From JBDSLU01 sp039916225 (lineage in GTDB: Bacteria > Acidobacteriota > Vicinamibacteria > Vicinamibacterales > Vicinamibacteraceae), in NCBI GenBank assembly GCA_039916225.1, contig JBDSLU010000473.1, positions 1 to 14,056 on the forward strand: 14,056 bases of DNA, given 5' to 3'. Under the pieces are notes generated by a model that did no database searches, was not told the DNA's origin, and saw nothing but the letters and a program-made list of their open reading frames with translations. Positions 1 through 6,838 of the stretch are shown piece by piece. Made by a program: the position numbers and the translations under genes. Each line of letters opens with the position of its first letter. Positions within the stretch are counted from its first letter, which is position 1.

Positions 1-1612
1 GTTCTACGACACGTGGGCGATGGCCGTCACGGTCGGCTCCCTGGCGCTGACGATGTTCTTCGGCGCCGTCTGGCTGGCGCCGCGCGCGCTGGTGACGCGC
101 GTCGTCGCCAGCATCGCGCTGCAGGCGTTCGTCGCCCTCCACATCTTCCAGCTGCACGGCCTGCCGGAGATGCATTTCTTCTTCTTCTCGGCGACCACGA
201 TGTTGATCGCCTACCAGGATTGGCGGGCGCCCTGGCTCGGCACGTTCCTGATCATCGGGCAACACATCGCCTTCGCCTATCTCGAGAACGCCGGCGTCGA
301 GATGAACTTTTTCGAGGGGCCGGTCGGCTTCTGGAAGCTGTTCTTCCACTTTGGCATCGCGCTCTTCCAGGTGGCCATCTGCAGCCTGTGGGCGACCCGC
401 CTGCGGCGCGACACGCTGCACGAAGCCTGGAACCGCCGGCAGCTCGACGACGCGCGGCGCAAGGCCGAGGAGGCGATGGCGGCCAAGAGCGGCTTCCTCG
501 CCACCATGAGCCACGAAATCCGCACCCCGATGAACGGCGTGCTCGGGATGATGGCGCTGCTCGATCAGACCCGGCTCGATGGAGGCCAGCGCGAGTATCT
601 CGACACGGCCCGCCGCTCGGGCGAGGCGCTGCTGGCGATCCTCGACGACATCCTGGATCTCTCGAAGCTCGAAGCCGGCCGGATGGGCGTGGACGCCGTG
701 CCCTTTTCGCCGCGCCGCGCCGTCGATGACGTGGCCGCGCTGCTGCGTCCGCTGGCGAGCGACAAGGGGCTCGACCTGACCGCGATCGTCGCCGACGACA
801 TGCCGCTGTCGCTGAGCGGCGATGGCCGGCGTGTCCGCCAGATCCTGCTGAACCTGGTCGGCAATGCCCTGAAGGTCACCGCGCACGGCTTCGTCCGCAT
901 CGAGGCGACCATGGACGTCGACGAGTCCGGCGCGCGCTGGCTGCGTCTGGCGGTGCGCGACTCCGGCATCGGCATCGACGACGAGGCGCTCTCGCGCCTG
1001 TTCACCGAGTTCACCCAGGCCGACGCCTCAACGACGCGGCGCTTCGGCGGCACCGGGCTGGGCCTGTCGATCTCGCGCCGGCTGGCCACGCTGATGGGTG
1101 GCCGCGTGCTCGTCGCGAGCGCGCCCGGCGTCGGATCGACCTTCACGCTGGTGCTGCCGGCCGTCGCCGCGGCGGAGCCGGAAGCGGTCGACGCTGCGGC
1201 CGCGGGGTCGCGCCCGGTGAAGATCGCGACGCGGCGTCCGGTCGTGCTGCTGGTCGAGGACAACCCGGTCAACCAATTGGTGGCGACCCGCATGCTGCAG
1301 CTCGAAGGCTGCGAGGTCGACCTCGCCGTCAATGGCGCCGAGGCCGTCGAGCGCGCGCAGACGCGGCTCTACGACCTGATCCTGATGGACTGCCACATGC
1401 CCGTCATGGACGGCTTCGAGGCGACGCGGCGGCTGCGCGAGCTGCTCCCGCCTGCCGCCCGTCCGCCGATCCTCGCCTTGACGGCGAGCGTCCTCGACGA
1501 GGACCGCACGCTGTGCCGCCAGGCCGGGATGGACGCGGCGCTGGCCAAGCCGCTGCAGCGTGCCGCGCTTGCCGAGGCGCTGGCGCACTGGGTCCACCGC
1601 CGCGCCGCGTAG
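1..1612 (+). CDS. Hybrid sensor histidine kinase/response regulator (5' end outside the window)
   Basis: The frame is open from base 2 and runs into the window, so the N-terminus is missing; the first internal ATG is at 20 and residue numbers below count from it. Residues 1-125 are mostly hydrophobic, with several membrane segments and the motifs LPEMHF (48-53) and YQDWR (65-69), which I recall from multi-pass sensor regions of other signalling proteins but cannot name. A linker helix leads to the HisKA H-box, MSHEIRTPMNG, with the phospho-accepting His165. The HATPase domain follows, with N-box Asn282, DSGIGI and GGTGLGLSI. A receiver domain starts near 408, with acidic residues E413/D414, phospho-acceptor Asp457 in LMDCHMPVMDG and Lys510. 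The order TM-HisKA-HATPase-REC is that of a hybrid kinase that would pass phosphate to its own receiver and then to an unseen phosphotransfer partner. It converges on the sulfatase gene with 31 bp between. Signal and target are unknown. Confidence 0.93.
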   Translation, partial: FYDTWAMAVTVGSLALTMFFGAVWLAPRALVTRVVASIALQAFVALHIFQLHGLPEMHFFFFSATTMLIAYQDWRAPWLGTFLIIGQHIAFAYLENAGVEMNFFEGPVGFWKLFFHFGIALFQVAICSLWATRLRRDTLHEAWNRRQLDDARRKAEEAMAAKSGFLATMSHEIRTPMNGVLGMMALLDQTRLDGGQREYLDTARRSGEALLAILDDILDLSKLEAGRMGVDAVPFSPRRAVDDVAALLRPLASDKGLDLTAIVADDMPLSLSGDGRRVRQILLNLVGNALKVTAHGFVRIEATMDVDESGARWLRLAVRDSGIGIDDEALSRLFTEFTQADASTTRRFGGTGLGLSISRRLATLMGGRVLVASAPGVGSTFTLVLPAVAAAEPEAVDAAAAGSRPVKIATRRPVVLLVEDNPVNQLVATRMLQLEGCEVDLAVNGAEAVERAQTRLYDLILMDCHMPVMDGFEATRRLRELLPPAARPPILALTASVLDEDRTLCRQAGMDAALAKPLQRAALAEALAHWVHRRAA

Positions 1613-1643
1613 CGTGTCTGCGGTCGCCCTCTCGCGCGCGGCG

Positions 1644-3122
1644 CTACTTCCCGCGCAGTTGCTGGACGCTGCCGTCGACACCCTGCGGGATCTGGACGTC
1701 GGCGAGCTGATCGTCGTCCTTCGCCTCGCGCTTGAGCCGCGCCAGCTCGGTCTTCAGCTTGGCGGTGAGCGCCGCCTGCGCCGGCTGGCCGTACAGGTTG
1801 TGCATTTCCTGCGGATCCTTGACCAGGTCGTACAGCTCCCACTGATCCTTCTTCGAGAAGTAGATCAGCTTGTGCGTCTTGGTGCGGACGCCGTAGTGGG
1901 CGCGCGTGTTGTGGTGTCCGGGGTCGTGGTAGTAGCGGTAATACATCGACGTGCGCCAGTCGCGCGGTGCCTGCCCGCGCATCACCGGCACGAGGCTGCG
2001 GCCCTGCATGTCGGCCGACGGCGGCGCGCCCGCGGCATCGAGGAACGTCGGCGCGAAGTCGACGTTGAGGCCCATCGCGTCGATGCGCGAGCCGGGCGTG
2101 ATCCGCGACGGCCAGCGGACCATGAACGGCATGCGGATCGATTCCTCGTACATGAACCGCTTGTCGAAGAGGCCGTGGTCGCCCAGGAAGAAGCCCTGGT
2201 CGCTGGTGTAGATGACGATCGTGTTGCGGCCGAGGCCGGCCTTGTCGATGGCGTCGAGGACACGGCCGACGTTGTCGTCGACGGACTGGACGGTGGCGAG
2301 GTAGTCCTGCATGTAGCGCTGGTACTTCCAGCGCGTGAGCGCGTCGCCGGCGAGGCCGGCCGGCGGGTCCTGCTTGACGTCCGTCGGGGTCAGGTCGGCG
2401 AGACGCTGCTTGTTCTCGTGCAGCGCATCGGTCCGGCCCTGGTAGTCATCCCACATGGTCGCCGGCTCGGGGATCGTCCTGGTCGAGAATTCGGCGCCGT
2501 GCGCGGCGTTCGGCGTCCACGGCCGATGCGGCGCCTTGTGGTGCAGCATCAGGAAGAACGGCTTGTCCTGCGGCCGCGTGGCGATGAAGTCGAGCGCGAT
2601 GTCGGTGACGACGTCGGTCGCGTACTGGCCGGTGTACTTCTTCTCGCTGGTCGCGGTGTAGAGCACAGGGTCGTTGTAGTCGCCCTGGCCGGGGAAGATC
2701 TCCCAGCGGTCGAAGCCTTGCGGATCGCTGCCCAGATGCCACTTGCCGACCATGCCGGTGTAGTAGCCAGCCTGCTGCAGGAGCCGCGCGACGGTCATCC
2801 GGCTGCTGTCGAACCGGTTGAACATCGTGACGCCGTTCAGGTGCGAGTACTGGCCCGTCAGGATCGTGGCCCGACTCGGCGTGCAGATCGAGTTGGTGGC
2901 GAAGACGTTGGTGAAGAGGGCGCCTTCCTTGGCCAGCCGATCCAGGTTCGGTGTCCGGTTGACCTTCGAGCCGTAGGCGCTGATGGCGTGCGCCGCATGG
3001 TCGTCGGTCATGATGAAGACGATGTTCGGCCGCGCCGCCGACTGGTTCGGGGCGGCCGGCGCTTGGGCGAACGCGGCCGGGGCGCAGAGCACCGCGGCGA
3101 CCGTGGCGATCAGGGTTCTCAT
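1644..3122 (-). CDS. Secreted type I sulfatase (arylsulfatase / N-acetylglucosamine-6-sulfatase-like)
   Basis: The protein has 492 aa if it starts at the ATG at 3122; the in-frame ATG at 3137 adds five residues (MDSPT) before the signal peptide. Residues 1-19 form a signal peptide with an AFA|QA-like cleavage site, so it should act in the periplasm or outside. The sulfatase fold begins RPNIVFIMTDDH, where Asp40 and Asp41 are metal ligands. The signature CTPSRATILTG carries Cys80, which in this family is converted to formylglycine by a maturase not encoded here. The DKPFFLMLHHKAPHRPW block and the C-terminal YGVRTKTHKLIYF...ELYDLVKDPQEMHNLY block are typical of S1-family enzymes that desulfate glycans. 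The exact substrate cannot be read from the sequence. It lies 29 bp downstream of the M2 peptidase gene on the same strand and has no clear Shine-Dalgarno of its own, so cotranscription is likely. Confidence 0.93.
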   Translation of the reverse strand: MRTLIATVAAVLCAPAAFAQAPAAPNQSAARPNIVFIMTDDHAAHAISAYGSKVNRTPNLDRLAKEGALFTNVFATNSICTPSRATILTGQYSHLNGVTMFNRFDSSRMTVARLLQQAGYYTGMVGKWHLGSDPQGFDRWEIFPGQGDYNDPVLYTATSEKKYTGQYATDVVTDIALDFIATRPQDKPFFLMLHHKAPHRPWTPNAAHGAEFSTRTIPEPATMWDDYQGRTDALHENKQRLADLTPTDVKQDPPAGLAGDALTRWKYQRYMQDYLATVQSVDDNVGRVLDAIDKAGLGRNTIVIYTSDQGFFLGDHGLFDKRFMYEESIRMPFMVRWPSRITPGSRIDAMGLNVDFAPTFLDAAGAPPSADMQGRSLVPVMRGQAPRDWRTSMYYRYYHDPGHHNTRAHYGVRTKTHKLIYFSKKDQWELYDLVKDPQEMHNLYGQPAQAALTAKLKTELARLKREAKDDDQLADVQIPQGVDGSVQQLRGK

Positions 3123-3151
3123 GGTGGGGGAGTCCATGCGTCGGTCGATGG

Positions 3152-5002
3152 CTACGGTGTGGGCGGCGCCGGCGCGCCGGCCTGCTCGGCCGCGGCCTGG
3201 GCGTCGAGCCACTCCTTGAGCGGCTTGAAGTAATCGATCATTGCCGTGGCGTCCATCTTGCGCTCGCCCGTCAAGGCCTCGAGCGCGTCGGGCCACGGCC
3301 GGCTCTGTCCCATCTCCAGCATCTTCGCCAGCTTGGCCCCGACCTGCTTGTTGTCGAAGATCGAGCAGCGATGCAGGGGGCCGGTGTAGCCGGCTTCGCG
3401 GCACATCGCGCGCTGGAACTGGAACTGCAGGATGTGGGCGAGGAAGTAGCGCGTGTAGGGCGTGTTGGCCGGCACGTGATACTTGGCGCCCGGATCGAAG
3501 GCGTCGGCCGGGCGCGGTTCCGGCTCGCCGACGTTCTGGTACTTGCGCCGCAGCTCCCACCAGGCGGTGTTGTACTTGTCCGGGGTGATCTCGCCCGAGA
3601 ACACCTTCCAGCGCCACTGGTCGACGACGATGCCGAAAGGCAGGAACGCCACCTTGTCGAGCGCCATGCGCATCAGATACTCGAGATCGCCCTCGGCGCC
3701 GGGCGCCTTGTCGAGAAGGCCGACCTTGACCAGGTAGTCGGGCGTCACCGACAGCGCGATCGCGTCGCCGATGGCTTCGTGGAAGCCGTCGTTGGCGCTG
3801 TTGCGGTAGATGAAGGGGAGCTTGCGATAGGCGCGCTGGTAGATGTTGTGCCCCAGCTCGTGGTGGATCACCACGAAGTCTTCGCCCGTGGTCTCGATGC
3901 ACATCTTGATGCGCAGGTCCTGATCCTGATCGACATCCCAGGCACTGGCGTGGCAGACGACGTCGCGATCCTGCGGCTTGGTGAAGAGCGAGCGCTCCCA
4001 GAACGTCGGCGGCATCGGCTCGAAGCCGAGCGAGGTGAAGAAGCGATCGCCGTACTGGACCATGCCCTTGGCGTCGGTCTTCTTCGCTTCGAGGAGCTTG
4101 GTCAGGTCATAGCCGGCACCGCGGCCGGGCACGCCCATCAGGTCGTAGACGTTGCCCCACTGCTGGGCCCAGAGGTTGCCCAGGAGGTGCGCCGGGATTG
4201 GGCCGTTCATCGGCACCACGACGGGGCCGTACTTCTTCAGCAGCGACCGGCGCGCATGCGCATGGAGGGCGTCGTAGAGCGGCTTGACCTGCGTCCACAG
4301 CCGGTCGACCTCGGCCGAGAACTCGTCCGGCGTCATGTCGTAGCCGGCCCGCCACAGGGCCCCGAGATCCTTGTAGCCCAGCTCCTTGGCGCCCTCGTTG
4401 CCGAGCGTGACGAAGCGCTCGAAGCGCGGCTTCATCGGCGGCGCGATCTGGTGCCAGCCGCGCCAGGCCTCGAGCAGCTCGGCCGGGTTGCGGCTCGTCG
4501 CCATCGTCTTGCTGAGGGCGTTGATGTCCTGGCACGGCTTGCCGGGCGGGCAGTACTTGCCGCGGCCGTAGTCGGCTTCGAGACCGGCGGCCAGCTTCGT
4601 CAGCTCGTCCTGCTTGCCCGGATCGGACGGCGCCGGCAGCGGAATGCTGGCCAGCTTGAACAGCTCGAGCCGCCGCTTCGTATCGGCGTCCACCGCCACG
4701 GCGTCGAAGCGCGTGGCGTCCTTGGCCATCTTCATCGTCGCGGCGATGAACTGCTGATAGGTGTTGGCCGAGATCGTCTCGGTGTCGGTGGTGATGAAGT
4801 TCGACGACACCCACTGGGCCTGCGACAGGCGGCGGCTCAAGTCGAGCAGCTGGGCGTCGGCCTTCTCGACGAAAGCCTTGGCGTCGGCAGCGGTGGGGCC
4901 GGCGGCCGGCGGAGGCGTCGGGGTCCCGCCTCCGCAGGCGACGAGACCGAGGCCGGTACCCAGCGTGACGACGGCGGCGATGCGCAACACGAATCTGGCC
5001 AT
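3152..5002 (-). CDS. M2-family metallopeptidase (angiotensin-converting-enzyme-like), lipoprotein
   Basis: 616 aa from the ATG at 5002. The N-terminus is a lipoprotein signal peptide with lipobox LVAC (Cys23), followed by a Gly/Pro/Thr-rich linker, so the enzyme is probably anchored to a membrane facing the periplasm or exterior. The zinc site is HELGH (His381, Glu382, His385), and the third ligand is Glu409 in HEAIGDA, the spacing of family M2. Other M2 hallmarks are PPTFWERSLF, the CHASAWD segment and a second Cys in KMCIETTGEDF, which in ACE-type enzymes form a disulfide. Family members are peptidyl-dipeptidases that remove C-terminal dipeptides; size and motif spacing fit a full single-domain enzyme. 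It is the first gene before the sulfatase and diverges from the LOG gene with 68 bp between. A -10-like TAGAAT lies 5 nt before the ATG, which suggests a leaderless message. Confidence 0.93.
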   Translation of the reverse strand: MARFVLRIAAVVTLGTGLGLVACGGGTPTPPPAAGPTAADAKAFVEKADAQLLDLSRRLSQAQWVSSNFITTDTETISANTYQQFIAATMKMAKDATRFDAVAVDADTKRRLELFKLASIPLPAPSDPGKQDELTKLAAGLEADYGRGKYCPPGKPCQDINALSKTMATSRNPAELLEAWRGWHQIAPPMKPRFERFVTLGNEGAKELGYKDLGALWRAGYDMTPDEFSAEVDRLWTQVKPLYDALHAHARRSLLKKYGPVVVPMNGPIPAHLLGNLWAQQWGNVYDLMGVPGRGAGYDLTKLLEAKKTDAKGMVQYGDRFFTSLGFEPMPPTFWERSLFTKPQDRDVVCHASAWDVDQDQDLRIKMCIETTGEDFVVIHHELGHNIYQRAYRKLPFIYRNSANDGFHEAIGDAIALSVTPDYLVKVGLLDKAPGAEGDLEYLMRMALDKVAFLPFGIVVDQWRWKVFSGEITPDKYNTAWWELRRKYQNVGEPEPRPADAFDPGAKYHVPANTPYTRYFLAHILQFQFQRAMCREAGYTGPLHRCSIFDNKQVGAKLAKMLEMGQSRPWPDALEALTGERKMDATAMIDYFKPLKEWLDAQAAAEQAGAPAPPTP

Positions 5003-5007
5003 ACGCG

Positions 5008-5013
5008 ATTCTA
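5008..5013 (-). promoter_or_regulatory. Putative -10 box for the M2 peptidase, leaderless arrangement
   Basis: On the minus strand TAGAAT is followed by 5 nt and then the ATG at 5002, so transcription would start at or within a base or two of the start codon. There is no Shine-Dalgarno in this gap, and I see no convincing -35 hexamer at 17-18 nt upstream. The call rests on hexamer match and spacing alone. Confidence 0.4.
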
Positions 5014-5059
5014 GTATCGGTTTGGCGTCGGCGAGGACGCGGCCGAAAACGGGCGACGG

Positions 5060-5065
5060 TATACT
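5060..5065 (+). promoter_or_regulatory. Putative -10 box for the LOG gene, leaderless arrangement
   Basis: TATACT is followed by 5 nt and then the ATG at 5071, so the predicted transcript begins at the start codon. The matching -35 position lacks a TTGACA-like hexamer. It mirrors the divergent -10 at 5008-5013, with the same 5-nt spacing. Confidence 0.45.
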
Positions 5066-5070
5066 CGGGC

Positions 5071-5625
5071 ATGTCTCGGATCGCGGTGTTCTGCGGCTCG
5101 AGCGCCGGCGTCGACCCGGCCTATGCGGTCGCTGCTGCGGCACTCGGCGCCGGACTGGCCAGCCGCGGGTGCGAGCTGGTCTACGGCGGGGCCCATGTCG
5201 GGTTGATGGGGATCGCGGCAGATGCGGCGCTGGCGCACGGTGGCCGCGTGACCGGCGTCATCCCGACGTCGATGGTGGATCGCGAGCTGGCTCATCGCGG
5301 GATCACCGACCTCCGCATCGTCGGCAGCATGCACGAACGCAAGGCGCTGATGGCCTCGCTGGCCGACGCCTTCCTGGTGCTCCCGGGTGGCATGGGCACG
5401 CTCGACGAGGTGTGCGAAATCCTGACCTGGGCCCAGCTCGGCATCCACGCCAAGCCGGTCGGGCTGCTCGACGTCCGCGACTACTGGCGCGGCTTCCTGA
5501 CGTTCCTCGACACCGCCGTCGCCGAGGGCTTCCTCCGCGAAGGCGATCGCCGGCGACTGCGCGACCACACCGACGTCGACACGCTGCTCGACGCGCTGCT
5601 CGCTGCGGCGATGGAGCCGGCGTGA
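5071..5625 (+). CDS. LOG-family (TIGR00730) nucleotide 5'-monophosphate phosphoribohydrolase
   Basis: 184 aa, the usual length for this Rossmann-fold family. It begins RIAVFCGSSAG, the N-terminal nucleotide-binding strand and loop, and contains YGGAHVGLMG and the family signature PGGMGTLDE (residues 105-113), whose Glu113 is catalytic in characterised members. Family enzymes cleave the N-glycosidic bond of nucleoside 5'-monophosphates, releasing base and ribose 5-phosphate; when cytokinin nucleotides are the substrate this yields the free hormone (LOG, 'lonely guy'). In free-living bacteria a general nucleotide-salvage or damaged-nucleotide role is as likely. It should be cytoplasmic, as there is no signal peptide. 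Its TGA overlaps the GTG of the next gene (GTGA), so the two are probably translated together. Confidence 0.92.
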   Translation: MSRIAVFCGSSAGVDPAYAVAAAALGAGLASRGCELVYGGAHVGLMGIAADAALAHGGRVTGVIPTSMVDRELAHRGITDLRIVGSMHERKALMASLADAFLVLPGGMGTLDEVCEILTWAQLGIHAKPVGLLDVRDYWRGFLTFLDTAVAEGFLREGDRRRLRDHTDVDTLLDALLAAAMEPA

Positions 5626-6440
5626 AGGGCCTGCTCGCTCAGCTGCGCCTGATCTTCGATACGCCGGTGATCGAGCCGCCGGCGACGACGGCATCGGTCC
5701 CCGGCCCGACATCGGCCCCGCTCGGCGAACGCGGCGGCATCTCCGCGCCGCTGACGCCGGTCGCGCCACGGCTGGTGCGGCATCCGCGCGCGCGGCAATA
5801 CGTGCTGCGCGTGCTGGCCGACGGCACGCCGCGGGTCACCATCCCGCGCTGGGGCTCGAAGCGCGACGCGCTGGCGTTCCTCGACGCGCAGCGCGACTGG
5901 GTGGCGCGGCAACGGGCGAAGCAGGCCGAGCGGGTGCGCGTGGCGCCAGCCCGCGACTGGCGCGAGGGTCATCAGGTGCTGCTGGGCGGACGCGTCGTGA
6001 CGCTGCGACGCGGATCCTCTCGACGCCCCGGTGTCGTCGAGCAGGACGACGCGTTGTTCGTCACGCCACGGGTCGGCGACGGCGACGACCTGCGGCCGAT
6101 GGCCACCGCCTGGCTCCTGGCGCGGGGCAAACGGCTGCTGCCACCGCGCTTGCTGGCGCTGGCCGCGCGCTTCGAGCTCGACGTGGCCCACATCTCGGTG
6201 CGTAACCAGCGCGCCCGCTGGGGCTCGTGCGCCACCGGCGGCCGCATCTCGCTGAACTGGCGGCTGGTCCAGACGCCCGACGACGTCTGCGACTACGTGC
6301 TGATCCACGAGCTGATGCACCTGCGCCAGCCGAACCACTCGGCGCGCTTCTGGGCGCTGGTCGCTCGGGCGTGCCCGGGCCACGAGGCGTCGCGACGATG
6401 GCTGCGCGCGCACGAAGCGGCGCTCCTCGACGCCCGCTGA
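5622..6440 (+). CDS. YgjP/SprT-like zinc metallopeptidase (DUF45 / M48-type)
   Basis: 272 aa from a GTG at 5622 that overlaps the preceding stop by 4 nt (GTGA). This start is chosen for the coupling and because no later ATG precedes the conserved domain. Residues 1-50 are a poorly conserved, Pro/Ala-rich lead-in. The domain then shows HPRARQYVLRVLADGTPRVTIPR...RDALAFLDAQRDWV, the YgjP-like N-terminal region, and RNQRARWGSCATGGRISLNWRL, the strand motif before the active site. The zinc site is HELMHLRQPNHSARFW: His229, Glu230, His233 and His239, the HELxHxxxxxHxxxFW spacing of YgjP proteins. There is no signal peptide, so it is cytoplasmic. The physiological substrate of this family is not established; a link to its LOG-family neighbour is only positional. 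Confidence 0.9.
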   Translation: MKGLLAQLRLIFDTPVIEPPATTASVPGPTSAPLGERGGISAPLTPVAPRLVRHPRARQYVLRVLADGTPRVTIPRWGSKRDALAFLDAQRDWVARQRAKQAERVRVAPARDWREGHQVLLGGRVVTLRRGSSRRPGVVEQDDALFVTPRVGDGDDLRPMATAWLLARGKRLLPPRLLALAARFELDVAHISVRNQRARWGSCATGGRISLNWRLVQTPDDVCDYVLIHELMHLRQPNHSARFWALVARACPGHEASRRWLRAHEAALLDAR

Positions 6441-6495
6441 TCGGACGAATTGGCCCGGCCGGTGGCGTCCGCTGGCCTATGACGGACTCCGCACG

Positions 6496-6525
6496 TTGCG
6501 TCGCGAGGGCCGGACCCGCTAGACT
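6496..6525 (+). promoter_or_regulatory. Putative sigma70-type promoter of the structured leader
   Basis: TTGCGT (6496-6501), an 18-nt spacer and TAGACT (6520-6525). A start about 7 nt after the -10 would fall near 6532, just before the 5' strand of the closing stem of the RNA at 6536. Position relative to the RNA is the main support; the -35 matches TTGACA at four of six bases. Confidence 0.5.
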
Positions 6526-6535
6526 GGAGCTCGTT

Positions 6536-6763
6536 AGACATCCGGAGCGACCCGCCAGAGAAAAGGCGCGGTCCGGCAACCTGGGCGGACATCCCAAGGT
6601 GCCATTCTCTCCGGGCGGTTCGCCGCCCCTAGGGAGATGTGGTTTCGCTGCGTTGGCGGAACAACCCAATGTCCACCGGAACGGCACCAGCCGTCCGCGT
6701 GATTCCGCCCCCGTGTATGCAGGGGTGGGAGCGAGCGGCGAGCGATCCGGCCTCCGGATGTCT
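6536..6763 (+). ncRNA. Candidate structured RNA / riboswitch aptamer domain, family unknown
   Basis: The 398-nt gap between the YgjP-like gene and the next ORF holds a dense set of pairings. The closing stem P1 is perfect over 12 bp: AGACATCCGGAG (6536-6547) with its complement at 6752-6763. Inside are: P2, GACC-CGCC (6549-6556) with GGCG-C-GGTC (6565-6573), loop AGAGAAAA; P3, GGC-AA-CCTGGG (6575-6585) with CCCAAGGTGCC (6593-6603), with small bulges; a possible 6-bp pseudoknot of the P2 loop (6557-6562) with TTCTCT (6605-6610); P4, GGGCGG-TTCG-CCGCCC (6613-6628); P5, GGCGGAA (6655-6661) with TTCCGCC (6703-6709), enclosing an 11-bp bulged hairpin with loop ACCA (6674-6701); and CCC/GGG (6710-6712 with 6722-6724). 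P2, P3 and the pseudoknot recall the SAM-I/SAM-IV clan, but the overall element is larger. Pairings were found by eye, without covariation or energy support. Confidence 0.7.
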
Positions 6764-6838
6764 TCTTCAACAGCGTGTGCGTCGCCCGATGGGCCCGATT
6801 GTGGCCGAGGTGACGAGCACGGCAGAGGAGAAGACATC
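6757..6838 (+). promoter_or_regulatory. Candidate expression platform: alternative hairpin that hides the ribosome binding site
   Basis: GATGTCTTCTTC (6757-6768) can pair with GAGGAGAAGACATC at its 3' twelve bases (6827-6838), giving 11 Watson-Crick pairs and one G-U. A second stem extends it inward: 6774-6783 with 6812-6821, eight pairs plus one G-U and one mismatch. The hairpin would cover the Shine-Dalgarno GAGGAG (6825-6830) and everything up to the ATG at 6839. Seven bases of its 5' strand (6757-6763) belong to P1, so P1 and this hairpin exclude each other. If P1 is stable the ribosome binding site is free; if P1 opens the site is hidden. The AGACATC of the 5' P1 strand is repeated at 6832-6838, which explains the competition. 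Confidence 0.65.

Noticed and set aside
1560..3233. Long plus-strand open frame antisense to the sulfatase gene
   Set aside because: Its translation is Arg/Val/Gly-rich without domains, whereas the minus strand encodes a complete sulfatase; this is the usual open antisense frame of GC-rich DNA.
3123..3902. N-terminal extension of the sulfatase frame into the M2 gene
   Set aside because: It overlaps the active-site half of the M2 peptidase out of frame, and a signal peptide begins at 3122.
3371..5014. Plus-strand open frame antisense to the M2 peptidase
   Set aside because: No recognisable domain and low-complexity composition; the opposite strand has every M2 active-site motif.
6453..6474. 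Hairpin GGCCGG...CTGGCC after the YgjP-like gene as a terminator
   Set aside because: Six pairs including one G-U, a large loop and no following T-run; too weak to call.
6536..6763. Group I or group II intron, tmRNA, RNase P or SRP RNA
   Set aside because: I compared the stretch with remembered conserved cores (group I P/Q/R/S elements, group II domain V, RNase P and tmRNA ends) and found none; there is also no exon context for an intron.
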